From assembly GCF_020166345.1 (NCBI RefSeq), contig NZ_JAIUJS010000004.1:1-64000 (forward strand): 64,000 bases of DNA, in the 5' to 3' direction. Below the pieces are notes generated by a model that was not told the DNA's origin, made no database searches, and saw only the letters and a program-made list of their open reading frames with translations. Position numbers and translations under genes: made by a program. The stretch comes from Winogradskyella vincentii (GTDB lineage Bacteria; Bacteroidota; Bacteroidia; Flavobacteriales; Flavobacteriaceae). Of this stretch, positions 34,737 through 43,830 are shown piece after piece (within the stretch, counting starts at the first letter, position 1; every line of letters begins with the position of its first letter).

Positions 34737-35872
34737 AAAATTCGCTTTAATAAAGCAATTGTAAAATTTTTGGGCGGCACAGAAGAAATAATTTTTAAGT
34801 CCTCTAAAATGTTGGTCTCTTCATCTAAAAATCTCAAAATAGTTTTGGTTTTAGCTTTTTTAAATAATGAAGCAAACAATTTTGAACCCTCACCATTATT
34901 ATTTGCTAAAACATCTAAAAACAGTACGTCATAAAACCAAAATTTTGAACTTTTGTGAAACTTGGACAAATCATCATTCTGTTTCAGAAATTGAACTAAA
35001 GACCTGGTTTTTTTAGTCGTATTCTTAAATGTATAGCCGGTACTTGCCTTAGTCCAACCTCCAGCAGTACCAATATTCAAAATATTCTTTGAATTTAATT
35101 TTGAGAATTTATACGATGTCATTGGAATGGATCCCTTTTCCCTTTCTATAATCTCGTATTCTTTTATTCCTTTATTTTCTAAGTATTTCTTTATTGCTTC
35201 TTCATACTCATTTAATGGCAACAGTGCTTCTGAGAATAAGGTATATTCAAACAGTGCAATATTTTTCTCAATAGGTAATACATACATAAATCGGGTATTA
35301 CCTTTTTGTGCAACAGTAAAATCCATAAAAGTTGCTACGGAATCATCAAACTCATTTGACTCTGTTTTAATAAACCAACCTACAAAATGCTGCTGTAGAA
35401 CCGGATACTTATCTTGTTCTTTGTATAAACTTGAAGCTGGTATACTATTAAAGACTTTGGCGCCTGAATATGATTTGTCAATTGTTTTAACCCGTACAGC
35501 ATTGCTTTGCTCCTCAACTTCAATAACTTCATCTGTAACAAATGATATATTTGACTTTAGTTTAATCTTTTCCCATAAAAAATCATAGAATCTTTCACTT
35601 CTAATCATTTTATAGTTATAGTCGTCTAAATTGACAGTTTTCGAGAACTCCTGACTACCAAACAAAATATTCGGCCAACTTTTTCGAATCAAATTATCCC
35701 ATTCACCTGCATCTTTCTCCCAATAACACCAAGTTCTATCATTGCCCTTGTTATCTTGCTTGTCAATAATTAAGATAGACTTATCGTCAAAAAAAGAATC
35801 TTGAGACATGCGATACGCCAGCATTAAACCAGAGGCACCGGCTCCTAATATTATGAAATCTTGATTAGTCAT
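34733..35872 (-). CDS. crtY: Lycopene cyclase (CrtY-type)
   Basis: A 379-residue flavoprotein with N-terminal FAD-binding ILGAGASGLMLAYRMSQDSF, then DKQDNKGNDRTWCYWE, the CrtY/CrtL signature, and the C-terminal AGGWTKASTGYTFKNT motif. It cyclises psi ends of lycopene to beta rings. The ATG directly abuts the stop codon of the preceding cruF gene (TAAATG), so translation is coupled. Last gene of carotenoid cluster 2. Confidence 0.93.
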   Translation of the reverse strand: MTNQDFIILGAGASGLMLAYRMSQDSFFDDKSILIIDKQDNKGNDRTWCYWEKDAGEWDNLIRKSWPNILFGSQEFSKTVNLDDYNYKMIRSERFYDFLWEKIKLKSNISFVTDEVIEVEEQSNAVRVKTIDKSYSGAKVFNSIPASSLYKEQDKYPVLQQHFVGWFIKTESNEFDDSVATFMDFTVAQKGNTRFMYVLPIEKNIALFEYTLFSEALLPLNEYEEAIKKYLENKGIKEYEIIEREKGSIPMTSYKFSKLNSKNILNIGTAGGWTKASTGYTFKNTTKKTRSLVQFLKQNDDLSKFHKSSKFWFYDVLFLDVLANNNGEGSKLFASLFKKAKTKTILRFLDEETNILEDLKIISSVPPKNFTIALLKRIF

Positions 35873-36508
35873 TTAAAAGAATAAAAACACGGTAAAAAAT
35901 ACAACAATAGAAACGAACACGTGTATTGAAATTAATTTGCTAGTGTTTATTTTAAAATATTGATAACCTAAATGGGCAATAAATGCGGTACAGAGCCAAC
36001 CAATATAATTTTGTAATGGCACGAAACCATTTTCAAATTCCCAAAAATCAAATCGTGGTGCTGAAACTTCAATTACGAGATCTAATCCTGTCATTAATAA
36101 CGCACCAATTAAAGATGTAACTATTATATTCTTAAAAAATAATCTAGCAATATCTGCCGTAGACATAGTTAGCAAAGCCCAGTTAACACAAATAATAATT
36201 GGTACTCCAAAAACCTTCTGGCCAAGATTTTCACCATAACTGTAATTTCCAAATATTAATCCATAATTAACACCCAGAGCCTCCGCAATAAACCCTAATA
36301 AAAATGGAATTGCAACAGCAATAACTATATGCCACTTAAAATCCTCAATATTTACCAAAATGATTATGAACGTCAGTAGCAAATTGATAGGTGACATACT
36401 CAAAAACCAATCTGAAAATTCAGGAGATAAAATTCCTGTCATTCCCGATATTGAAAACAACCATATAATGAAAACAGAAAAGTATTTGATAAATTTTTTA
36501 TCAGCCAT
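35873..36508 (-). CDS. cruF: Carotenoid 1',2'-hydratase-like membrane protein (CruF family)
   Basis: A 211-residue protein with six to seven membrane segments. FIAEALGVNYGLIFGNYSYGENLG and the helix with GALLMTGLDLVIEVSAPRFDFW match the CruF/DUF422 family, which hydrates the psi end of gamma-carotene. It begins immediately after the crtD stop (TAAATG) and ends immediately before crtY. Position between crtD and crtY supports the assignment. Related flavobacterial hydratases are sometimes named CrtC-like, but no CrtC sequence features are seen. Confidence 0.85.
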   Translation of the reverse strand: MADKKFIKYFSVFIIWLFSISGMTGILSPEFSDWFLSMSPINLLLTFIIILVNIEDFKWHIVIAVAIPFLLGFIAEALGVNYGLIFGNYSYGENLGQKVFGVPIIICVNWALLTMSTADIARLFFKNIIVTSLIGALLMTGLDLVIEVSAPRFDFWEFENGFVPLQNYIGWLCTAFIAHLGYQYFKINTSKLISIHVFVSIVVFFTVFLFF

Positions 36509-37984
36509 TTAGTTGGTTTTTTGAATTAAATCTGAAACTATTTTTCCAGACAATAGGCATAACGGTATTCCACCTCCAGGATGGACACTTCCACCACAGA
36601 AATACAAATTCTGAATGGATCTTTTGAAATTCGGGTGTCTTAAAAAGGCTGCAAACTTATTATTACTTGCTGCTCCATATAAAGCACCTTGATAACTCTG
36701 AGTATTAGATTCAATCTTCCTAGGATCTAATATGCTTTCAAACTCAATAAGTTCTTTGACATCTACTTTTAGTAACCTGCTAATTTTGGAGATGATATTA
36801 GCTCGTGATATTTCAATAATTTCATCCCAATTTTGACCTGTATTGCTAGGGACATTTATCATTACAAACCAATTTTCGCATCCTTTAGGCGCATCATTTT
36901 TTTCTTCTTTAGAGGTTATATTGATATATACAGTTGGGTCATCACAAACGTCTTTTTTATTGAAGATAAAATCAAACTCAGACTTGTAATCCTCTGAAAA
37001 GAATATATTATGAAGGTCTAATTCTGGAAATTCTTTCTTAATTCCCCAATAAAAAATAAGAGCAGAACTGCTTCGAGGCTGATTCAATATTTTCTCAGGT
37101 GCCTTATGTTTTTTAAGTAGTTGTCTATATGTTGGTACAACATCAGAATTTGAAACCACAATATCAGCCTCAATGATTTCACTGTCAATTCTAATACCTT
37201 TAACGCTTCTTTTTTCAGTAATTATTTCATCTACTTTTTTGTTAAAATGAAATTTAACATCAATATCCTTGGCAAGTTGATATAAACTTTGTGTTATGGA
37301 ATGCATGCCACCTTTGGGAAAAAAAGTCCCGTAATATTGTTCTAAATGAGGGATCATAGACATAATCCCAGGTGTTTTGTAGGGTGAAGATCCATTATAT
37401 GTTGCAAATCTATTGAAGAATTGTACTAACCGGTCATCTTCAAAAACCTTAGTGTTATATGCATTGAGACTCACATTAATGTCGAGGGCATTTACCTTAA
37501 TAATTGCTTTTAAAGTTTCTGTACTAAGGTATGTTGTGAATTTATGTAATGATTTTTCAAGAAAAAGAGTTGATGTTAAATCGTACTTGCGTTTACTTCT
37601 TTTTAAATATTCAACTATTGCTTCACTATCTACATTGAATGTCTTTGATGCCTCTTCTGCAAATTCATTAATATCCGCAAGTGCTGAAAATGTACTCTCA
37701 TCATCGAAAAAATAATTACAAACAACAGATTTTCTTTTGTACTGAAAGTAATTTTGAATTGGCTTATTAGCTACCTCAAACAACTCCTCTATAAACTGAG
37801 GCATGGTGAATAAAGAAGGTCCCATATCAAATCGATAACCCTCAGCACTGAAGGCTGTGAGTTTGCCACCTGGATATTCATTTGCTTCATATACTGATAC
37901 AAGATGGCCTTTAGATCGCAATCGAATTGCCGACGCTAATCCAGCAACACCTGCTCCAATAATTACAATTTTCTTTTTTCTCAT
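36509..37984 (-). CDS. crtD: Carotenoid 3,4-desaturase (CrtD-like, CrtI family)
   Basis: A 491-residue FAD desaturase from ATG 37984 (MRKKKIVIIGAGVAGLASAIR); a TTG at 37996 would lie inside the -7 box. It has the GG-loop YPGGKLTAF, DMGPSLFTMPQF and the C-terminal FCGGSVHPGGGIPLCLLSGK signature. It is clearly divergent from CrtI at 21916-23376. Linkage with cruF and crtY favours the 1-hydroxycarotenoid 3,4-desaturase of myxol/saproxanthin synthesis. First gene of cluster 2. Confidence 0.88.
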   Translation of the reverse strand: MRKKKIVIIGAGVAGLASAIRLRSKGHLVSVYEANEYPGGKLTAFSAEGYRFDMGPSLFTMPQFIEELFEVANKPIQNYFQYKRKSVVCNYFFDDESTFSALADINEFAEEASKTFNVDSEAIVEYLKRSKRKYDLTSTLFLEKSLHKFTTYLSTETLKAIIKVNALDINVSLNAYNTKVFEDDRLVQFFNRFATYNGSSPYKTPGIMSMIPHLEQYYGTFFPKGGMHSITQSLYQLAKDIDVKFHFNKKVDEIITEKRSVKGIRIDSEIIEADIVVSNSDVVPTYRQLLKKHKAPEKILNQPRSSSALIFYWGIKKEFPELDLHNIFFSEDYKSEFDFIFNKKDVCDDPTVYINITSKEEKNDAPKGCENWFVMINVPSNTGQNWDEIIEISRANIISKISRLLKVDVKELIEFESILDPRKIESNTQSYQGALYGAASNNKFAAFLRHPNFKRSIQNLYFCGGSVHPGGGIPLCLLSGKIVSDLIQKTN

Positions 37985-37993
37985 AGGTTTTTG

Positions 37994-38001
37994 CAAAGAT
38001 A
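37994..38001 (-). promoter_or_regulatory. -7 element of carotenoid cluster 2
   Basis: TATCTTTG on the minus strand fits TAnnTTTG and ends 9 nt before the crtD ATG, implying a leader of only a few nucleotides. No -33 match at the standard spacing. Confidence 0.4.
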
Positions 38002-38065
38002 AGTGCTAGGCTATTTTGTTAATATGGGCATTAACATAATTATAAGGGAAATTAATTTTAACCCT

Positions 38066-38096
38066 AAAAAAAACAGCATCGAGTTGATGCTGTTTT
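38066..38096 (-). terminator. Rho-independent terminator after guaB
   Basis: AAAACAGCATC (38070-38080) pairs with GATGCTGTTTT (38086-38096); the preceding A-tract provides the T-run on the minus strand, 20 bp after the guaB stop. Confidence 0.85.
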
Positions 38097-38115
38097 ATGT
38101 TTAAATATGTATCTA

Positions 38116-39588
38116 CTATCTTGAATAATTTGGAGCTTCTTTGGTAATAGTAACGTCATGTGGATGACTCTCATTTATACCACTAGCTGTGATTTTTACA
38201 AATCGACCAGTATCTTTTAATGTCTCAATGTCTTTAGCACCACAATAACCCATACCTGCTCTTAGACCACCAACAAATTGGTGTATACTTTCAAAGAGCT
38301 CACCTTTATAAGGTACACGACCAACAATTCCTTCTGGTACCAACTTTTTTATATCATCTTCTACGTCTTGAAAATAACGGTCTTTACTACCTTGTTTCAT
38401 AGCTTCAACAGAACCCATTCCTCTATAAGACTTGAACTTACGTCCTTCGTATATAATTGTTTCACCTGGACTTTCTTTTGTTCCAGCCAATAGCGAACCT
38501 AACATCACTGTATCGGCACCAGCAGCAATGGCTTTAGGTATATCACCAGTATATCTAATTCCTCCATCAGCAATAACAGGAACACCTGAGCCTTTTATGG
38601 CCTGTGCTACTTCAAGAACAGCAGAGAATTGTGGAAATCCTACACCTGCCACAACACGTGTTGTACAGATGGAACCAGGTCCAATACCAACTTTAACAGC
38701 ATCAGCACCAGCTTCAACCAAATATTTTGCGGCGTCACCTGTAGCAATATTCCCAACGATCACTTCTAGTTTCGGAAATTTCTTTTTTATTTCTTTTAAA
38801 ACTAGAACTACACCTTTGGTATGTCCATGGGCCGTGTCAATAACAACAGCATCAACACCAGCTTTAACCAATGCTTCGGCTCTTTCAACAGCATCACCAG
38901 TAACACCTATTGCAGCGGCAACTCGGAGTCTCCCATAGGTGTCTTTGTTAGCAAATGGTTTTTGAGTTACCTTGGTTATGTCTCTAAACGTTATTAAACC
39001 ACCCAATTTATAATTATCGTCTACAATGAGTAGCTTTTCTATTTTATTGGCTTGCAAAATGGTTTCTGCATCCTTTAAAGAAGTACCGACAGGTGCAGTA
39101 ACAAGATTTTCACCAGTCATTACATCAACAATTGGTTTTTCATTCTTATGCTCAAAACGCAAATCCCTGTTTGTCACAATTCCTTTCAATGTTCCGTTGT
39201 CATCAACAATTGGAATACCACCAATACTATGCTCACGCATTGCATTTTTTGCATCAATTACCTTTGCAGTCATTGGTAAGGTAACAGGATCTATTATCAT
39301 CCCACTTTCTGCACGTTTTACGCGTCTTACCTTGGCCGCTTGATCTTCAATGGTCATGTTTTTATGCAATACACCTATACCTCCTTCTTGAGCCATGGCA
39401 ATTGCCATTTTGCTCTCAGTAACAGTATCCATAGCGGCTGAAACAACAGGAATATTGATAGTGATATTTCGTGTAAATTTTGACTGAATATTAACTTCGC
39501 GAGGTAGTACTTGAGAAAAAGCCGGGACTAAAAGTACGTCGTCATAGGTAAGACCTTCACCTAAGATTTTGTTTTCGTGTGCTGTCAT
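38116..39588 (-). CDS. guaB: IMP dehydrogenase
   Basis: First committed step of GMP synthesis, IMP to XMP with NAD. 490 residues from ATG 39588 ([23 protein letters not shown]); the frame runs on to 39648 but that stretch holds the promoter region. CBS-domain pair (about 95-210), flap and catalytic Cys loop [15 protein letters not shown], phosphate loop [17 protein letters not shown]. Upstream of the start codon lies a 7+5+7 inverted repeat (39592-39610) and a TATATTTG -7 box. Confidence 0.97.
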   Translation of the reverse strand: MTAHENKILGEGLTYDDVLLVPAFSQVLPREVNIQSKFTRNITINIPVVSAAMDTVTESKMAIAMAQEGGIGVLHKNMTIEDQAAKVRRVKRAESGMIIDPVTLPMTAKVIDAKNAMREHSIGGIPIVDDNGTLKGIVTNRDLRFEHKNEKPIVDVMTGENLVTAPVGTSLKDAETILQANKIEKLLIVDDNYKLGGLITFRDITKVTQKPFANKDTYGRLRVAAAIGVTGDAVERAEALVKAGVDAVVIDTAHGHTKGVVLVLKEIKKKFPKLEVIVGNIATGDAAKYLVEAGADAVKVGIGPGSICTTRVVAGVGFPQFSAVLEVAQAIKGSGVPVIADGGIRYTGDIPKAIAAGADTVMLGSLLAGTKESPGETIIYEGRKFKSYRGMGSVEAMKQGSKDRYFQDVEDDIKKLVPEGIVGRVPYKGELFESIHQFVGGLRAGMGYCGAKDIETLKDTGRFVKITASGINESHPHDVTITKEAPNYSR

Positions 39589-39591
39589 GAT

Positions 39592-39621
39592 GCAATTAAA
39601 ATATAATTGCGTGCAAATATA
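39592..39621 (-). promoter_or_regulatory. guaB -7 element with an inverted repeat in the leader
   Basis: TATATTTG on the minus strand (39621-39614) is a -7 match. Between it and the ATG, GCAATTA (39592-39598) and TAATTGC (39604-39610) form a perfect inverted repeat with a 5-bp spacer that occupies almost the whole leader. Operator or RNA hairpin are both possible. Confidence 0.5.
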
Positions 39622-39748
39622 AGTGTTTTTTAGGTTACTTAATGTCAACTAAAGGTTAAATGAATATATGCTCACATTATATGCATCATTTTAATTATCT
39701 ATAAATCAGATATTAGTAAATTTTATTTTTATTTATTCTAAATAAACT

Positions 39749-39778
39749 TTGACAAAACGAAAATCAGTCATAAATTTG
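39749..39778 (+). promoter_or_regulatory. Promoter of the TonB-dependent receptor, with operator-like repeats
   Basis: TTG at 39749-39751, 19 bp, TAAATTTG at 39771-39778: full consensus. TCTAAATAAA occurs at 39737-39746, next to the -33 element, and again at 39809-39818 over the start codon. ATTTATTT (39793-39800) and AAATAAAT (39812-39819) form an inverted repeat in the leader. The arrangement suits metal-dependent repression. Confidence 0.65.
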
Positions 39779-39817
39779 CACATTGAATAAATATTTATTT
39801 TTAATCAGTCTAAATAA

Positions 39818-42049
39818 ATGAAAGTAAAATTAGCCCTGTCATTGCTTGGTTTAGTAACAGTATTAACCCTACAAGCTCAAGAAAATCAAACAAAATCACA
39901 ACTAGATTCAATTCAAAAACTTGATGAAGTTATATTGAATGCAAATACCATTTTTGGGAACAAGTACGTTGCTCGACATAGAACCGGTTCTGCTTATTAT
40001 GTATCTCCAGAAGAACTCAAAAAATTCAATTATACAGATATTAATAGAGTTTTAAGAAGTATTCCTGGTGTCACTTTTTACGAAGAAGATGGCTTTGGCT
40101 TAAGACCAAACATAAGTCTAAGAGGAACATCACCTCAACGTAGTGCAAAAATATCATTGATGGAAGATGGCGTGCTCATAGCACCTGCACCATATAGTGC
40201 ACCTGCCGCATACTACTTTCCTTCTGTTGGCCGTATGCAAGCTGTAGAAATTTTAAAAGGAAGTAGTCAAGTACAATTTGGACCATTTACAACTGGTGGT
40301 GCCATTAATATGATTTCTGCACAAATCCCAAATAAGTTAAAAGGTGAAGTTAGAGCCAGCTACGGTGCTTTTGATACACAGCAAATTTTAGCAAGAATTG
40401 GAGACAGCAAGCAAAATTTTGGTTATATGGTCGAATATTTAAATTTTGGGTCTAACGGATTTAAAAATCTTCCGGATAATAGTAACACCGGCTTTGACAT
40501 CAATGAAGTTACAGCTAAATTTAAATTCAACACTAATCCGAATGCAAAATTAAAGCAAGCCCTAGAAGCAAAGTTTCATTATTATGACGAACGCTCAAAT
40601 GAAACCTATTTAGGTTTAACTGAAGAAGACTTTGAAACCTCTCCATATAGAAGATATGCGTCGTCACAAGATGATAAAATGACAGCTGAACAAATTCAGT
40701 TGATGTTAACTCACACTTTAGATTTAACCAAAAATTTTAGAATTACCACAAATGGATATTACAACAAGTTTTCACGTAATTGGTTTAAACTGGATGATGT
40801 TGTATTCAACGGTGACAAACAACGTATTGCTGATGTTGTTGGAAACCCTTCTCAATTTGAAGATCACATGGCCATTGTACGTGGTGATGTAGATTCAGCT
40901 GCAGATGCACTTTTATTGAAAGCTAATAACCGTGTGTATTACTCAAAAGGTATACAGACAAAATTAGATTATCATTGGTATGGCGATAACACATTTCATG
41001 ATATAGAGATTGGTTTACGCTATCATTATGATGAAGAAGACCGATTTCAGTGGGAGGATGGTTACAGTATTATAAACCAAGAGATGTCTAGAACGTCTTT
41101 AGGTCCAAGAGGAGCTCAAGGAAATCGTATAAGCAGTGCGACAGCATTTGCAACCTATGCAATGTATAAATTAAAATTCAAAGACTTAACATTGACACCT
41201 GGTGTGCGCTATGAAAATATTGTATTACAACGCGAAAACTTTGGAAGTGATGATCCAACCAGAACTGGCAGTGATTTGGCATTCCGAGAAAACAAAGTTG
41301 ACATTTTTATTCCAGGAATTGGTTTCAATTATGCCTTTTCAAATGACGTTACTGTATTTGGAGGTGTGCATAAAGGATTCTCTCCTCCTGGTAGTGAAGA
41401 AGGTGAGAAACCAGAAGAAAGCATAAACTATGAATTAGGTTCTCGATTTACAATTGGTCAGTTACGAGGTGAAGTTGTAGGATTCTACAATGATTATAGC
41501 AATTTATTAGGAAGCGACTTAGCGGCCACAGGAGGTACTGGTTCTTTAGATCAATTTAATGCTGGTGAAGTAGCTGTTAGTGGACTTGAGTTACTTTTAA
41601 ATTATGAGTTACTACCGCACAACTCTAAGTTTAAAATGCCTGTATCTTTTGGATATACATTTACTAATACTGAGTTCTTAAATAGTTTTGGAAGTAATGA
41701 GGGCGTTTGGGGAGAAGTAAATGAAGGTGATCAGTTGCCATACATTCCAACACATCAGTTTAATGCGATTATTTCACTAGAACACAATAAATACGAGATA
41801 AACTTAAGTGGTCGATACAATGGTGAATTTAGAACGCTTGCAGGTTCTGGAGATATTCCAAATAATGCATTGGTAGCTTCAAATTTTATAATTGATTTTT
41901 CTGCTAAATATCACTATTCTAAAAATTTAAGTCTAACTGCGAATATTATAAATATGTTAGATGAAGTCTATGCAGTTTCTAGAGTTCCTGCTGGTCTCAG
42001 ACCTGGTCATCCTTTTGGAGCAAATCTAGGGTTAGAGTTTAGTTTTTAA
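39818..42049 (+). CDS. TonB-dependent outer-membrane receptor
   Basis: A 743-residue receptor: signal peptide (MKVKLALSLLGLVTVLTLQAQ), plug domain about 45-165 (DINRVLRSIPGVTFYEEDGFGLRPNISLRG, FGPFTTGGAINMISAQIP), then a 22-stranded barrel ending in LEFSF. It lacks the carboxypeptidase-like regulatory domain common in polysaccharide receptors and resembles FecA-type iron or siderophore receptors. The upstream repeats agree with iron control. Substrate unproven; no partner transport genes are adjacent. Confidence 0.9.
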   Translation: MKVKLALSLLGLVTVLTLQAQENQTKSQLDSIQKLDEVILNANTIFGNKYVARHRTGSAYYVSPEELKKFNYTDINRVLRSIPGVTFYEEDGFGLRPNISLRGTSPQRSAKISLMEDGVLIAPAPYSAPAAYYFPSVGRMQAVEILKGSSQVQFGPFTTGGAINMISAQIPNKLKGEVRASYGAFDTQQILARIGDSKQNFGYMVEYLNFGSNGFKNLPDNSNTGFDINEVTAKFKFNTNPNAKLKQALEAKFHYYDERSNETYLGLTEEDFETSPYRRYASSQDDKMTAEQIQLMLTHTLDLTKNFRITTNGYYNKFSRNWFKLDDVVFNGDKQRIADVVGNPSQFEDHMAIVRGDVDSAADALLLKANNRVYYSKGIQTKLDYHWYGDNTFHDIEIGLRYHYDEEDRFQWEDGYSIINQEMSRTSLGPRGAQGNRISSATAFATYAMYKLKFKDLTLTPGVRYENIVLQRENFGSDDPTRTGSDLAFRENKVDIFIPGIGFNYAFSNDVTVFGGVHKGFSPPGSEEGEKPEESINYELGSRFTIGQLRGEVVGFYNDYSNLLGSDLAATGGTGSLDQFNAGEVAVSGLELLLNYELLPHNSKFKMPVSFGYTFTNTEFLNSFGSNEGVWGEVNEGDQLPYIPTHQFNAIISLEHNKYEINLSGRYNGEFRTLAGSGDIPNNALVASNFIIDFSAKYHYSKNLSLTANIINMLDEVYAVSRVPAGLRPGHPFGANLGLEFSF

Positions 42050-42072
42050 CAAATATAAATTGGTTAATTGGC

Positions 42073-42106
42073 GAAAGGCGTTACTTGATAAAAAGTAGCG
42101 CTTTTC
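42073..42106 (+). terminator. Terminator after the TonB-dependent receptor gene
   Basis: GAAAGGCGTTACTT (42073-42086) pairs with AAGTAGCGCTTTTC (42093-42106) with two G-T wobbles around a 6-nt loop; the T-rich stretch follows. It also lies just beyond the stop of the convergent gene ending at 42110. Confidence 0.75.
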
Positions 42107-42109
42107 ATT

Positions 42110-42973
42110 TTAATGATAGTTGGCAAATATCTTTGTTGCTTCATTATACGCACTTTCAAAATTCATAGCATTAAGATCATGTGCTTTTTTTTGAGTGAAA
42201 TAAGAAAGCATTTTTTCAGTTGGCATATTTCCCGTTAATTCATCCTTTGCCATTGGACATCCTCCAAAACCTTGAATGGCACCATCAAAGCGTCTACAAC
42301 CAGACTTATAAGCCGCATCAATCTTTTCAAACCATGTTGAAGGTGTAGTGTGTAAATGGGCACCGAATTCAATATCTGGATAACTTGGTATTAAATTTGA
42401 AAACAAGTAAGTAATATTCTCCTCATCCGAGCTACCAATTGTATCACTCAAGGACAGAATCTTTACACCCATTTTCGAAAGACGTTCGGTCCACTCACCC
42501 ACTATATCAACATTCCATGGATCTCCATATGGATTACCAAATCCCATTGATATATATACCACAACTTCTTTATTGGATGTATCAGCAACCTCCAAGATTT
42601 CATTCAATGTAACCACAGATTGTGCAATGGTCTTATGAGTATTACGCATTTGAAAATTTTCAGAAATCGAAAACGGGAATCCCAAATAGTCAATTTCAGT
42701 ATATTTTGAAGCATCATTTGCTCCACGCGTATTAGCTATAATCGCTAACAATTTACTCTTGGTTTTACTGAGATCTAACTGCGACAAAACTTGTGCAGTA
42801 TCTACCATCTGAGGTATTGCTTTAGGAGAAACAAAACTCCCAAAATCTATGGTATCAAAACCAACACGTAACAATGACTGAATATATTGCACCTTCTTTT
42901 CAGTGGGTATAAAATCCTTGATACCTTGCATAGCATCTCTAGGGCATTCAATAAGTTTAACGTGCTTATTCAT
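42110..42973 (-). CDS. HMG-CoA lyase family protein (divergent)
   Basis: A 287-residue TIM-barrel protein. Equivalents of human HMG-CoA lyase residues are R12, D13, H206, H208, C239 (FGGCPMAK) and N249, with the same spacings as R41, D42, H233, H235, C266 and N275. But the catalytic Glu (human E72) is Asp here (D43 in IDFGSFVSPK), and the HxHD motif reads HLHT. In leucine catabolism the enzyme splits HMG-CoA to acetyl-CoA and acetoacetate; the changes mean activity or substrate may differ. Usually annotated as hydroxymethylglutaryl-CoA lyase (mvaB). The -7 box ends 4 nt before the ATG. Confidence 0.85.
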   Translation of the reverse strand: MNKHVKLIECPRDAMQGIKDFIPTEKKVQYIQSLLRVGFDTIDFGSFVSPKAIPQMVDTAQVLSQLDLSKTKSKLLAIIANTRGANDASKYTEIDYLGFPFSISENFQMRNTHKTIAQSVVTLNEILEVADTSNKEVVVYISMGFGNPYGDPWNVDIVGEWTERLSKMGVKILSLSDTIGSSDEENITYLFSNLIPSYPDIEFGAHLHTTPSTWFEKIDAAYKSGCRRFDGAIQGFGGCPMAKDELTGNMPTEKMLSYFTQKKAHDLNAMNFESAYNEATKIFANYH

Positions 42974-42977
42974 TGCT

Positions 42978-42985
42978 CAAATATA
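42978..42985 (-). promoter_or_regulatory. -7 element abutting the HMG-CoA lyase-family start codon
   Basis: TATATTTG on the minus strand ends 4 nt before the ATG at 42973, so transcription would begin at or inside the start codon. At the -33 position (19 bp away) there is ATG, not TTG (minus strand, 43007-43005). Confidence 0.4.
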
Positions 42986-43016
42986 AGGTTTAGACATTCC
43001 AATTCATAACTATAAC

Positions 43017-43634
43017 TTATATTAGAATGAATATGGCAATTCCAACAAAAACAACAATTTGAAGCCATTTAAAAACCTTACCTGAGTTTTTATGACTCAA
43101 TGTGTAAGTCTTAATTTCACTAGCTAATAATGCAATAGTAGAAAAAATAACAAAGGATACTAACATGAAGATTCCTCCAAGTATATAAAACTGAATCACA
43201 GTACTCAAGGAATCACTGAATAGAAAACCAGGAAAGAATGCTAGAAAAAATATGGTAACCTTTGGATTAAGCACATTCATAAAAAAACCTTGTACAAAAA
43301 GAGCCTTTAAACTTTTCTTAGGCGCTCCATTAGCTTCAAGATTCACCTCTGAATCTGATTTATAAACCATAAAAGCTAAATACAATAGATAAATAGCTCC
43401 AAAAATTTTTATTGCTAAAAATATATTTTCATTTGCCTTAATAATAGCAGATACACCAAAGGCCAATAAGGTTGTGTGTATTATACATCCAGTAATTAAA
43501 CCACAAACGGTTGCCAAACCATATGACTTACCATTAGAGATACTCTGTACCAGCACATAAATATTATCTGGACCTGGAGAGATTGCCAGAGCAGATGTGG
43601 CTAGTGCAAAAGAAAAAAGTACTTCTATATTCAA
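43017..43634 (-). CDS. LysE-family amino-acid exporter
   Basis: A 205-residue inner-membrane protein with six hydrophobic segments. LAISPGPDNIYVLVQSISNGKSYGL near the N-terminus is the LysE/RhtB signature, followed by GFFMNVLNPKVTIFFLAFFPGF. It exports amino acids or related solutes; substrate unknown. The start codon is TTG (TTGAATATAGAAG). It lies 43 bp upstream of the HMG-CoA lyase-family gene on the same strand. Confidence 0.9.
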   Translation of the reverse strand: MNIEVLFSFALATSALAISPGPDNIYVLVQSISNGKSYGLATVCGLITGCIIHTTLLAFGVSAIIKANENIFLAIKIFGAIYLLYLAFMVYKSDSEVNLEANGAPKKSLKALFVQGFFMNVLNPKVTIFFLAFFPGFLFSDSLSTVIQFYILGGIFMLVSFVIFSTIALLASEIKTYTLSHKNSGKVFKWLQIVVFVGIAIFILI

Positions 43635-43755
43635 AACAAAACTTTGCTCTAAAATACGTTAAATGAAAATATTTTTAATTAACCATAATATTTAATAGGA
43701 CAAGATTAAATCAAGTCAGAGTTTTTAATTGGATAAACTGTTAAAGAATTAAGCG

Positions 43756-43780
43756 AATTATCGAATTTAAATTGATAATT
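43756..43780. repeat. 25-bp near-palindrome upstream of the metalloprotease gene
   Basis: AATTATC, one G, AATTTAAATT, GATAATT: both arms and the inner 10-bp palindrome are symmetric except for one extra G at 43763. It lies 50 bp before the ATG at 43831, a usual place for an operator. No exact -7 box is found here; TTATTTTG at 43793-43800 is one mismatch away. Confidence 0.5.
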
Positions 43781-43830
43781 GTCCGTAATTTCTTATTTTG
43801 GGTCGCTTTGAAAATTAAAAACAAAACCAA

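Noticed and set aside
36509..37984. Second crtI copy as a redundant phytoene desaturase.
   Set aside because: It is divergent and linked to cruF and crtY; crtD is the better reading, though activity is not proven.
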